Positions 1 through 11,200 of a stretch of 64,000 nt of DNA are shown here, one piece after another. The stretch comes from Lineus longissimus (Eukaryota > Nemertea > Pilidiophora > Heteronemertea > Lineidae): positions 2,854,501 to 2,918,500 of the forward strand of contig NC_088309.1 of assembly GCF_910592395.1 (NCBI RefSeq), read 5' to 3'. The notes under the pieces are model-generated. The model was given only the letters and a program-made list of their open reading frames with translations. It was not told the DNA's origin and made no database searches. Within the stretch, counting starts at the first letter, position 1; the number at the start of each line of letters is the position of its first letter. Both the position numbers and the translations under genes were made by a program.

Positions 1-865
1 TTACCTTCTTGATGTTATAATGATATTAATGTAAGATATATCTAGCATGACCCACCCTCTGGCAATTTCAACTGCGCAATGGGGACTTTGATTTGGTACC
101 TCTGTAAAGTAGAAGGCAGAAGAATAAAGTTGACCTTGTTTTCGTTGAGCTTTGTGATTATAACACTGAGACAGTTCTTTTTCTGTTGGTCTTTTTTTAG
201 GAAGAACGTCAGAGTTTAACAGAGGTCCCATAAATCAGCAGATTTCAATGAAAGGATTGTGTCAGGGAAGTAGCACCATAAATATATCAAGGATGTATTC
301 ATGGCAGAACTGAATGGAAACTAACACTGTAAGGCGTTTTTAATATTTATATTAATGGTTGAAATCATATATAAGCGTGGATTATATTTTTGTTACGGCC
401 AACTTATTTTTTAAAGTGAGATTATAGGCAGCGCCCTGGTAGGCCAGGTTAAGGTATTTGAAATCAACGATATGCCTTCACTACCTCAATCACTATATTA
501 ACAGATTAAGGCCTGTGCGAAAGGAATGCTCATTATTTAAAAACTCTGACCCTATTTCCGAACAGCTCATCACCTGGAGATTACGAATGGAAACCTTATT
601 CATTTTATTGCACCGATCCCTAGTACCAAGTTTATCAAGAATAATGCTAGCAGTTTTGAATTATTGATATTGAATTTTGGGGCAAGTCTAACCCCGAATA
701 GATAAGTGACTCAATTCGGTCACAGATGTGTGTTGTGGACTCAAGAACTTGGTGAGTGGTATTGGTCAGTGTTCCAGATCAGAAAAGTTTACACGGACTA
801 AGAAAATATGTCAATCAATGCATGTTTAATTGCGATACATGCTAACATAATAGCTCATGACTATA
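1..865. other. Left flank, no supported gene
   Basis: No exon series with matched splice sites is visible here. Short open frames on both strands (for example 1-231 minus and 458-667 plus) lack family resemblance and codon-level support. The stretch is probably the upstream region of the first receptor gene. Confidence 0.5.
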
Positions 866-2002
866 ATGGCTGTCCTGAGACATTCTATTAAATCAATTCT
901 TGTTTACGTTCTGTGTGTCTTCTACGCCAAGGCAGAAACAACGAAGATACCAACCCGTAAGTAAAATAATCCATTTTGCAGAATCGAAACCAAACCTATT
1001 CTGATAGAAGCAGATGTGGCGGGTCAGTGTCCTGGAATAAACCATATCAAAACCCATTGCTTTTTCACTAACACCCGGTCGGTAAGAGCTAGTTCAAGTG
1101 AACCAGCCAAATCACTTTCTCGACGTGTCACCAACGACACGTATCAGTAATGCTGTTTAATTTCTCACATTGCAGAATTTCCCAACAGTTCTTCAACCAC
1201 CTTTTCATCATCGACATCTGATGATCTAACAAGACCAGTCTCTGTCCATTCAACCACTACCACAGAACAATCATATTCGCCTACGGACACCCCGATCACA
1301 TCCACCAACTCAACTGCTCCCGAGGCAGAGGGAATCGAATACAAACCATGGGAAGTGTTCGGCGTCATTCTGCTATTGGCGCTCATTGCCATAGGAATAT
1401 GCGCGGGAATAGTTATCAAGAAGCGAAGGTGAGCCGAGTGTGGTGAGACAGAGCGAACGCAAAGAAAAAGAAGTCTGGAGAGGTAGTTAAAGCAAATAAC
1501 TTGGTGAAAGTGTGTGCGGTGTTGTCGATACTATCATACATTTAGTACAGATGCCAAGATATACTTAAAGAAGTTAATTTTTGGTACACTAATCTTTCGA
1601 GGTCAGCAATTTAAAACATATTTTCTCATTTTCAGGCGACGGGAGAACCGGGCGAAGCGCCTAAAAGATGAACCGTCAGTTCACTATACGTCCAAGTGGA
1701 ATAGAAAGAACACAGCAGATCCTCCAACGAAGATATTCTCATCACCAGTTTTCGTCGACCCCTCTTCTCAAACTGTGCGCGAGGGGAGCGAGCGGTGCCC
1801 TTCAGAGGACTCCGTAATCTCATCAGAAGTGGGCGAAATCCGTATGAAAGAAGATGAACTATCGCCATCTTTGAATACTATCCGCAGCGACGACAACATA
1901 CAAGGCATTGGTGGTGCTTGTAATGTGCAAAACGACGTGAAGGAATCAATTTATGACGTTCCGCCCGTTCATCATGTCGACACCGCAAAGCTAGTAGACT
2001 GA
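866..2002 (+). CDS. Small type I membrane protein with Ser/Thr-rich stalk; lectin-less relative of the next two genes
   Basis: Three coding exons: 866-956, 1176-1428 and 1636-2002 (phases 1 and 2), giving about 236 residues. Exon 1 is a signal peptide (hydrophobic ILVYVLCVFYAKA) ending at a gtaag donor. Exon 2 encodes a mucin-like stalk of Ser/Thr runs, then a transmembrane helix (about residues 90-112, VFGVILLLALIAIGICAG) and a KKRRRR stop-transfer cluster. Exon 3 is a cytoplasmic tail ending in SIYDVP, a possible SH2-binding tyrosine. The phase-1/phase-2 splice pattern around the TM exon and the terminal IYD(V/I)P motif match the lectin receptor at 2341-7180. I therefore infer a paralogue that lost, or never had, the CTLD/WSC exons. 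No enzymatic or ligand-binding domain is recognisable. An unseen exon in the 219-base first intron is unlikely. The start is the first ATG before the signal peptide. Confidence 0.7.
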
Positions 2003-2083
2003 GGATGGACTATGAAAAAACATATGATTTTGTTTCTTCGTAATTGCAGCACTAGTTTCCATTGGCTTACGAGTAGTAATTTG

Positions 2084-2089
2084 AATAAA
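2084..2089 (+). promoter_or_regulatory. Polyadenylation signal AATAAA for the stalk receptor
   Basis: A canonical AATAAA lies 82 bases after the stop codon of the 866-2002 gene and about 250 bases before the ATG of the next gene. It is a sensible 3' end. Confidence 0.55.
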
Positions 2090-2340
2090 TAAGTAGTGAT
2101 TTAAATATTGTATTTCTTCTTATGGTTTATAGCCTCTCAAGGCTAAAGTTCTTGGCCCATTCCAATCGGAGGGGTATCTTTATCAAAATAGGACAGTGTT
2201 AGTCATGATGATCTTAATGCATTGGTTATCGTGGCTGAACTATTTTTTCAAATTCATTTAAGCCTCAATACAGTTGGTAAGGGAAATGACTGAGCACTAA
2301 TTAACTTCAACTCTAACACTGAGGTCAGTTGATTTCAAAC

Positions 2341-5300
2341 ATGAATTATTTTAACACGATTTCGATTTGGATATTGTGGATTCTGGGCTTGACGCAAGAT
2401 CTCGTTCAAAGCCAAGATCTTGTCAACAGTAAGTGTATCTCTGATAGTCCATCAAGTCTGAAAATGACTTCAATGGGCAATATTAGTATGGGTAACATTA
2501 CTTTGAAGTAATCTGTCTTTGGTATGGGTAATATTGTGTTACCATCACATTCTTGAGTTGCAGAAGGCATAGTAACATGACAACATAATCCTGCCGGTTA
2601 TTGAAGAAGTTTTAATTAGTTGTATCACAAAATGATTGTTCTATCGGCCATTTCTGCACTTGAAAGACTCTGACCAGACCATCAATGCATTGTTATATTC
2701 CACAGGTCAGCAGACCACTCGTTTGCCCTCGACATATATTTCATGATGACGAGATCAATGGTTTGACAAGATAAGGCATACTTCGAATTAAACATTTTTG
2801 AGATTTTAAAAACCTCTACGTGGTTTTCGACAAACAAATATTCAGTCCGTCGAGGTTTTTCAGCGAATGAAAAAAAACCTCTTAAATCTAAACAACCCTT
2901 TGAGCTTTTCCGACATTTGTTACCGAAAAACCTTAATTGGGTGATATTTGTGTTTTAACCTTTAACGAGTTTTCAAAAGCCCAAGGACCATTATGTAAAT
3001 TGATAAAATGCTCAGAGACAACAAAAGGCTATAGCGTACATTTATGATTAAAGGGTGTGTCGTGAGCTGAGAGAGTAAAAAGTAAAGTTGATTCCTCCGA
3101 ACTATAAGTACCCGATCCCGAATCATGTTTTTGATGATTATCCCACTGGAGAGCTATTTGGTGTTCGTCACCTATACATGAACGTAAGAGGAACTCACCC
3201 CGGTTATTAAAGGGAACTGGAACCGCCGAGCGTTATTCAACTTTTCGACTTTCACCGCCCGAGAAAGTCAAACTTCCAACTTCCTATCCGAGTTCAGATT
3301 TGTAGCTCCGCCCCCAGTGCCCGAGCATGCGCAGTTCAATTTCTTATTATTGAGAATCATGTGAGAATCACGTGAGTCATGCGATCTTTCATTCATGAGT
3401 TTTCGTAGTAAATTCCATAGTAGTGACGTCACTCAATGATTGACAGCTAGGCGCCATGTTTCATTCATGCCTCGTTCTGATCACCCGATACGCGGGAAAT
3501 GAAAACGAGGTCAAACGAACTGGCTTGGCGGTTTCAGTTCCCTTTAATTATTTGCTCTTGGTGATGTCCATGTCTCCCGTTGATAGAAACCATTCTCATT
3601 TACCAGGATGCGTGACGCCCAAGTATGAGTTTGGCGAGTACTGCTATGATCATTCTGGCTCGGGGCAAGGTCAGACCTGGAACCATGCCTGGGTAGACTG
3701 TATGAGTAAGGGCGGCAGGTTGGTGACCATCCCGGATAGTGCCACACACAACTACATCACCCACAATATCATATGGAGCGAATTTGGAAAGAAAGCAGAG
3801 GTGTGGCTCGGAGCCGTTGAACACTATAGTCCATGGAAGTGGGTTAGAACAGGTGAGCTGAAAAACTAATGAGAGGCAGTTCTCCCATTTTTTACTATTT
3901 TAATAGAAAATCAATACCCGTCATTCCTTTTTGTTACTCGTCCAGCCTGGCAAAGCCTTGCCATATAACGAAGACGGCAATCGCACTACATACAAACATT
4001 CTGATGTGTTGCTTCACATATGTATTGTCTGAATACCATTCTTCTCAGGGAAACCACTTCTCAGTATGACCGGCTGCTATGAGATAGCTAGTGGTGATCT
4101 TGGCACAGAAGACTTCACGATAGATCAGATCATTCCGGAGAAGTGTGTTCAGAAGTGCCTTGCATCCAGGTTCGCAATTGTGCAGGTGAGTTTCAGCCCT
4201 ATCAAAACGAAATCCCGAAGGATTCAGCTAAACTCAAAAGGAAGACACCATATGGATTTGTCAATCAATCTTACAAACAGTCATAACTTTGAAGATTAAT
4301 AGCACACTGAGGCACCTAGGCACAGGGTATTCTTCATCAGTCTGACTTCACTGGTTCAGTAGATTGAGGCTCGAACCCTCATTCATCTTTTCGTCTCTCT
4401 TCTTCCTAGGGGTCGCGCTGCTGGTGTAGGGAGACAGTCGGTTCCTACCCCGATGGCAAATGCTCCACTCCCTGTGGCGGAGACATCCAGCTGAGTTGCG
4501 GTGGAGAGTCCGCTATCAATGTTTACCACACACGGGCAAACGAAGGTTAGCTAATAACCACTTAAGAATCGCAACATCTTTGACGGAACGTAGGCCTACA
4601 GACTTGGCTATGCAATCTACCTTTTATCTATCTATTCCTTCCATCCGATGCTAACTTCTTATCCTTCTAGTCACATTTATCCAAATTTTTTTTCTTGTTT
4701 TGAGCCGTAGCAAAATATCGCTTGTCCAAAACAATTGACAAAATGTAGAGATTTTTGTGTTCCTTTTCATTCAGGGACCTACTTTAACTGGACAAAGACC
4801 TCGTTTATAGACGGATTCAACTGTGTTGCTTACGATAAAGACAGTAGAGGATGGGTGAATGCCACGTGTAATAGCCGGAATGGGTATGGGTACGCTTGCC
4901 AGGACAAAGGCTTGTTGCACATTGAGGTTTACGATGACAGCAAGACCTGGTTTGAAGCACGGGAAACATGTGCCAAGAAGGGCCCAGGTTCAGATCTCGC
5001 AAAAATCGACAGTGCAGCTTTAAGTGAAGATATAGCCAAGAAAGTAATGCTGAGGACGAACAAACGCTTTTGGATTGGGGCGACTAATCGGGAGTGGAAG
5101 TGGATACCGAGTCAAGGTGGGATTTTAAACCTGAATGGTTCACTTTCACTTTACTTTATCTGTAAAAGGGACAACCCTATATCATGATCATGCATTGTTT
5201 GTCACTCCAAGACCAAAGCATCTAATCTGGAGAAAGATGTAGAGGAGAAGGTTATCGGGGTATGTCGTTAGAAAACAACCAGTAAAGCAAGCATTGCTGA

Positions 5301-7180
5301 TCGTTGCATTGTCTATATGCAAAGCGTTATCATAAGCCGTATTGTATCAGCAAATAAATGTAGTGGGATGTCTCTAGAAACTCATTTACTAGGGAATTTA
5401 AACCAAGAAAAGAATAAGAGACTCCTTGCATGGCATAAAACAAATAGACTGCATACATAAATTGCAGGTTCAATTTCAGTGCCCGTGATCTACAGCAAGT
5501 GGTTTGATGGCTATCCACGCGGCGAACAGAGGTCGTGCCTAATGGTGAAGGGTCGTGTTGGGGAAGTGTTCTCGAGCCCCTTTTCCTGGGAAAATGCGGA
5601 CTGTAACGCAACGAAACCATACATCTGTCAATATTGTAAGTATACGCAGAGATCCATCTTTCTTAAGATATTTTATTTTTAATTGAAAGTATAGTTTTTG
5701 TGTCGTTGTGATGCTTTTCAGCGCCAACGCCATTGGTAGCTAAAGATTACAATCCCAGATGATCTTTAACTTATACCATTTTCGGTTAAGACAATCGAGA
5801 TATATACATTTGTATGTGTATATATCATCAATGATTCATAAGGACAAGTGTTTATTCTTTCTTGATATTATATACATGTATATACGGACATATATTTCTT
5901 GCAAATAATGGAATTGACATTGATGTCAGCAGAAATGTATAACAGACAGCTTTCATTTCAGATAAGTACAAAACCACACCCTCATTAACTTCAACACAAT
6001 CGACAACCACCGACGCCGAGACATCTACCATTAAGGAAGTGGAAACGACAAGCGGTGGTACACCGAACTCGAGTGACTTATCGCCCATTGTGAAGACAGA
6101 TAAAACATCAGAGCCAGAGCAAACCACAACAGGTCAGTACCTTGTTGATAGCCAAGTTGACAACGCTCTTCCTTGGTAAGGTCTGTAGTCAGGCAAGGAT
6201 CCAATAGCAGTAGGAGGTGTCGCTTCTTCTATATAGCTGTCGTCCACTACGCTGAGCCCTGACGTAAATTTCAAACATCTAACTTCACACACAAACAACT
6301 TGCAAATTGAGTTAGTTGAGTGCTTGCCAATTATTTATAGCAAAATAGATCTTCGTTGGTTTTCGTTTCAGTAGATGCTTCCCACGCAAACACTGGGAGG
6401 CAGGAAGACAAAGGGGGACCATTCCCCATGACATTGATCGTGGTGGTGATCGTCATCTCACTGGTTGCCATTGTTCTCGTCATCGTGGTAGTTTACGTTG
6501 TAAGAAGAAGGAGGTGAGCATAGGCCTAATCTTCTTTCCCACTACTTCCCTCTTGGTGATAAAGCTTTTGATTGTTTATGAGCACGACGAGAAGTCCATC
6601 TTTCGTGCAAATTATTTTCTTCTTTCGATTATATAGTGTTAAGTGGTCTTTCGCAAGTGCTTTTGGTCAACTTGAACACTTTAGAAGAACATAAAGGTCA
6701 TATGCAGTGTACAGCAAGATGTTATCTTCTTTCAGGTCACAGACACCAAATGGTTCAAAACCTAGCAAAGAGAAATCAGTCCATTTCTCCCAGAATCCTC
6801 TCTATAAGAGTTCCGATAATGCCGTTGACACGGATGAGAATCTTGCTGTAAACATCTATGGGACCCAAGATGATTTAGCGTCGAGCCTATACGACAACCC
6901 GGCCAATAAATCTTTCAATACAACGGGGCCTCCGCTTACCATTCAACAACCCGCTCCAGGTGGAGTACCAAGATACAGGGTAGAAGGTTCGGACCATCCT
7001 TCCAACTATGTTGTAATGACGATAAAAGGATCGAGGTCACCGGCCAACGATATGCGACGAAGCGATGACGAGTATCTGGCAGACGATACACCTGATTTGT
7101 ATGTGAGTGCGGATCAACTCGGTGGAGGTGTTGGGGGAATCTCAAATCCTATTTATGATATTCCTTCAAATGTAAGATAG
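2341..7180 (+). CDS. Membrane receptor: CTLD with inserted WSC domain, second CTLD, TM, tyrosine-rich tail
   Basis: Nine coding exons: 2341-2428, 3607-3852, 4049-4185, 4410-4545, 4775-5116, 5480-5635, 5962-6132, 6372-6513, 6736-7180 (620 residues). Residues 1-25 are a signal peptide. Residues 30-111 are the N-terminal half of a C-type lectin domain (WNHAWVDC, WLGA, WKWV). Residues 112-202 are a WSC domain (GCYE; SRCWCR; CGGESAINVY). Residues 203-249 are the missing C-terminal CTLD half (FNW, NCV, GW, CQ). A second CTLD spans 250-368 (FWIGA, WKW, WENADC, YICQ), followed by a Thr-rich stalk, TM (about 446-469) and tail. The usual EPN/QPD sugar-calcium motifs are absent, so any ligand is unknown. 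Tail motifs include NPLY, YVVM (PI3-kinase SH2 type) and NPIYDIP. The CTLD1 C-half and CTLD2 N-half are fused in one 342-base exon, whereas the next gene has an intron there. A cell-surface recognition role is inferred. Confidence 0.85.
3207..3547. mobile_element. MITE-like element with TTAA flanks
   Basis: Inverted ends begin AGGGAACTGGAACCGCC at 3211 and end GGCGGTTTCAGTTCCCT at 3543, matching as imperfect terminal inverted repeats of about 25 bases. Both ends are flanked by TTAA (3207-3210 and 3544-3547), the target duplication typical of piggyBac-type elements. The 333-base interior has no coding capacity, so it would be non-autonomous. It lies in intron 1 of the lectin receptor, 60 bases before the first CTLD exon. 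Confidence 0.6.
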
Positions 7181-8288
7181 TGTATTTGTGGACTGATTTC
7201 AATACATGCATTCTAAATACCGGTACGGATTCATTGACTTTCCGAACTCCGACAACATACAACAACATTTGACTTGCAAAATGACTGTGATGAATAAAAC
7301 CTTTGATTTTTACCGTACAAATTAAAACACGCATTTTACCCTTATAAATTATCCTTCGAAGGACTATAGATAAAGATTTGTAACTTCGAGTTTTCACGGA
7401 GTGACAGAAGTTCGCCGGACTAGTGTTCGTGCACTTGTTGGGGGAGACTAAGGTATTTCGTGGGGATGTCAGCGGTTGGGTTACATAAATATAGCTTCTT
7501 AGCCAATGTAGTCATTTCAGTGTTTTTTGTTACATAAATGTTGTAGCGTTATAGCCAGTGTGGAGCGTTCGCTCAAATATTTAACCTTCAGCTGTATATC
7601 TAACTAGTGGCTCCCTAAGGCTGTTTATGTAAGGTACTGCATGCTTCAGTCTCTTAAGCGAGGGAAGCATCAGGCCTATTGCCAAAGACCATGCAGAGAG
7701 GTAATTAATTGAGATTACATAAGCTGCTCCCATCAATGAATATACGCACACGGGCCTTGCACACGGGGAGTTTCTTCCTACAGAAACTAGCAAACGTGCT
7801 TCGGATCTACCAGTTAGTGCTTTTTCAGCAATTCTGAAAGGACTAAACGAAGAGGAGATTGTATTTCACGGATCAACTGAAGATGCATGTATTCTACTGA
7901 GGATGAAATTGCAAAATAATCAGGAGGATAGTTCCTCACCAGGCACTGTACATGTATCTATACGTGTCTTGACTGAATGGTGTGTCTTTCGATAAAGGCT
8001 TTGTGTCGGGTTTTTTTGTATTTACACCATTTCCTATATTTGGTACGAATCGACATATAAAACCAGCTGTTGTTGCTGACTCCGAAGGGGCTGGTGACTC
8101 CGAGCACTGGCGGTCAGTTTCATCCTCACACGTCTTTATCTCTTCTGTGATTTTGCCTGCAATTTATGACCCTCCTTTAAGAAAAAACTAAATGAGCAGC
8201 GCATTGTACGTCAAGGCCCGTTTCAAAGGATTCAAATGAGAGGACCCATCTAGTTGATTACGAAGGATGTTATGATGACCGGTAAAAT
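7181..8288. other. Intergenic spacer between the two lectin receptor genes
   Basis: It holds the 3' end of the upstream gene, with an AATAAA at 7293-7298 (113 bases past the stop), and the presumed promoter of the next gene. No other coding exon, RNA gene or repeat is evident. Confidence 0.5.
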
Positions 8289-11200
8289 ATGTTGAGAGTT
8301 CCTTTCTCGGGATTATTAGTGATGCTCCTGCGGCTGGTTCAGGTGAAAGGTATGTCTATTATTTCATATTATTTGAGAATAGTTAAGCAATTTTAAGTAG
8401 TATACAGTGCTTATGTACTGTGCAGAAGGAATATAATTCAGATATAATATTCCTATTATTAGCGCAAGGTCCAAGTTAAGACCAGATTGAAGTTCTGATC
8501 TGTTGATAGGCAACATGTACATGTTTTCGAACGACAGCCGTAGGATTCTACGGATTCGTCGGGGACGGATCCCTCAGTTCCCCGTTTTCAAGTCACTAGT
8601 TCGATGATCCATCACTCATTTTCTAACTTGAAATATGACGTAACTTCTCCCAAGGTGCAACATAGCAGCCTCGTCTAATCGGAAAGATCGTAATAAGAAT
8701 GGCTGTGTGTAGGCGGCATGCTGCTAATCAATCAATAAATTAGTTCAGTTATCAATAGCATAAAAATAACAGAAACAGATAGCTCGCAATCTGTTTCTGA
8801 AAATATGCAATGGAAAAAAAGAGGAGCATGGCCTAATTACATTTGAATTGAGCGACTTTTTATGATCAGGTACGATATCTCGACCTATATGACAGAAGTT
8901 TGTGAAAGCGTTTTCATTCACCATATTATTACCTTGTCGGATTTTTTTTCAGCATCGTGTAAAAATGAGTTCGATTCATATTGTTACGAGTATTCTCGAT
9001 CGGCGAAGGCGTGGGACTTGGCCTTGGTCGAGTGTGCCAGGAGAGGGGGCCGCCTAGCCATGGCCCCTGATCAACATACCGAAATATACCTTACAAGCGA
9101 GATTATATCGAAGTCTGAGCGACATGAACTCTGGCTTGGCGGTACATCTTACTTCACTTCATGGACATGGGTGTCATCAGGTAGGAGGTTGATACCCGGG
9201 TGCTTCACGTACAATATCTTAATTAAATATACCTTGAATATAAACAGCGTTATCAGAATGTTAAAGACATTAGTAGCAAATGCCATTCCTTAGGGAGACT
9301 GAGCAAGACCAGCTGGGACATGTTGTACGAAAAGTCAGAGCAATATACGTATCTAAAAACTTCCGGCGCACTTGATCATCTGTTTCATTAGCATTATTCA
9401 CGCCTGTCCGAGAAATTGTTTTGTCACTCGGTCAACCAGACTCTTTTGTTGTGTCTTTCATTTTCCAACTCATTGTTTAACTTCGTAGGAGAAGAGCTGC
9501 TGAAAAAGAGAGGTTGTTTTGAGATACCAAATCCTACCAAAGCGTTTAATAACACGAACATGATCCCGGAAGAATGTATCCGCAGATGTGGAGGATCAAT
9601 GTTAGCCATAGTTCAGGTAAGAGGGAGACACATCCGATGATGTCCCGGCAAATATCCGAAATATGTCGTCCCAACAGAACACTGTTACATTGATGATTTC
9701 TCCTTTCAAATTTCTTGGGAGTAGTGCTTGCAGATTCCTCACCTATGTAAGCTGGCACAATGTAATTAAAACATCGATTCCCGTATTCGAAAGAACGATT
9801 ACATCTTGGTCCATTTTTCTTTCGTTGTTGTTCTGAAGGGAACTCAATGTTGGTGCCGTGATACGGACATCAATAGAGATGAGTATCAAAGAGGGAGATG
9901 TACGATACCATGTAGTGGTGACGACCATCTGATGTGCGGAGGGAAAGAAGCGGCTGATGTTTACTATACTCAAGAGAAACAAGGCAAGTATATCAGCACA
10001 AAGAGGTTTTGTGAAGTGGAAATGATAATCTCTTCTTTTTCAATTGGGGTGCTTGGACAACACGGTAACGAGGTGCCAGGGTGACAGTTATTACTTAACA
10101 AAGCAACATATTCACTCTCCAACGCTGTACATTTCAAGGTACTTACTTCAACTGGACAAATCAAGCATTTTCGCATGAGAACAACTGTGCTGCGTATGAC
10201 ATAGTTAGTGACAGTTGGATGAAGGTGCCATGTTACAGCCGAGGGAATGGCTACATCTGCCAAAACAAAGGTACGTTTCGGACCATTATTCTACTTGTAT
10301 TTCAAAAATAACATAACATGAGAAGTGAAAGGTGACTGAACGTTGGCGCTTTGCCTGTAGTAGGCATACCTAAGGGATTAGCACCTTTATATAGTTCGAT
10401 AAACAGATGGTTATAGCGAAGTATGTTTAAGAATTGTTTCAAAAGATGTATTCACCAGCTATCTTCGTAGACGAGGTGTTACTAAATACAAACTATCCAG
10501 TGTCTCGAGCCCCGTAGTCAACCCCAGTGCCCGGGCCCCAATGCCGTTGCTAGAAAGCCGGGAAGAAGCTACTGCCAAGTTTGTTATGCAAAGTGCAAAG
10601 TTATTCGCTGCCTTTATTGCTATACATGGGCCAAACTTCTCAAGATGATCCATTCTAGATATCTTCTTTGTTTCAAGGCAGTGGCGATTTAGAGGTTTAC
10701 GACATTGATAGCACATGGTTCGAGAGTCGGTCTAAATGTTCAGGTCTTGGATCTGGGTGGGACCTCGCCCAGATTGACAGTGCAGCTTTAAATCACGAGA
10801 TCAAGAAGAAAACAGTTTCTTTAAAGAAAAGACGTTTTTGGATCGGGGCCACGGATGCGGAATGGACGTGGCATGGCTATGGTGAGATGGATTAGCTTTA
10901 CATGTGTCTAACTTTAATCATCACTATTAAATACCGGAGAACATACAAATCTATCTTACTTCTATATTGCTTTTAATTTGTCATTACTTGATCCTTAAGC
11001 TACTACATGTATTTCGTTCATGATCTTTCACATCCAGAACCTATGATCTACAGCAACTGGCTAGATGGCCATCCGAAAGGGCCGCAACAATGCCTTCTAT
11101 TGAGGCAACAAGGCAAAAACCAATTCTACTGGGAAAGTGCAGCTTGTAATGAGCAGAAACCGTACTTCTGTCAATTCTGTGAGTAATTTTTGTATTTCTC

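Noticed and set aside
3456-3869. 137-codon plus ORF starting inside the MITE
   Set aside because: Only 3607-3852 is a real exon (CTLD half). The upstream part is MITE sequence read through the splice acceptor.
4360-4385. tRNA T-arm-like sequence (GGCTCGAACCCTC)
   Set aside because: No acceptor stem, anticodon arm or box A at the right spacing; it lies in a lectin gene intron.
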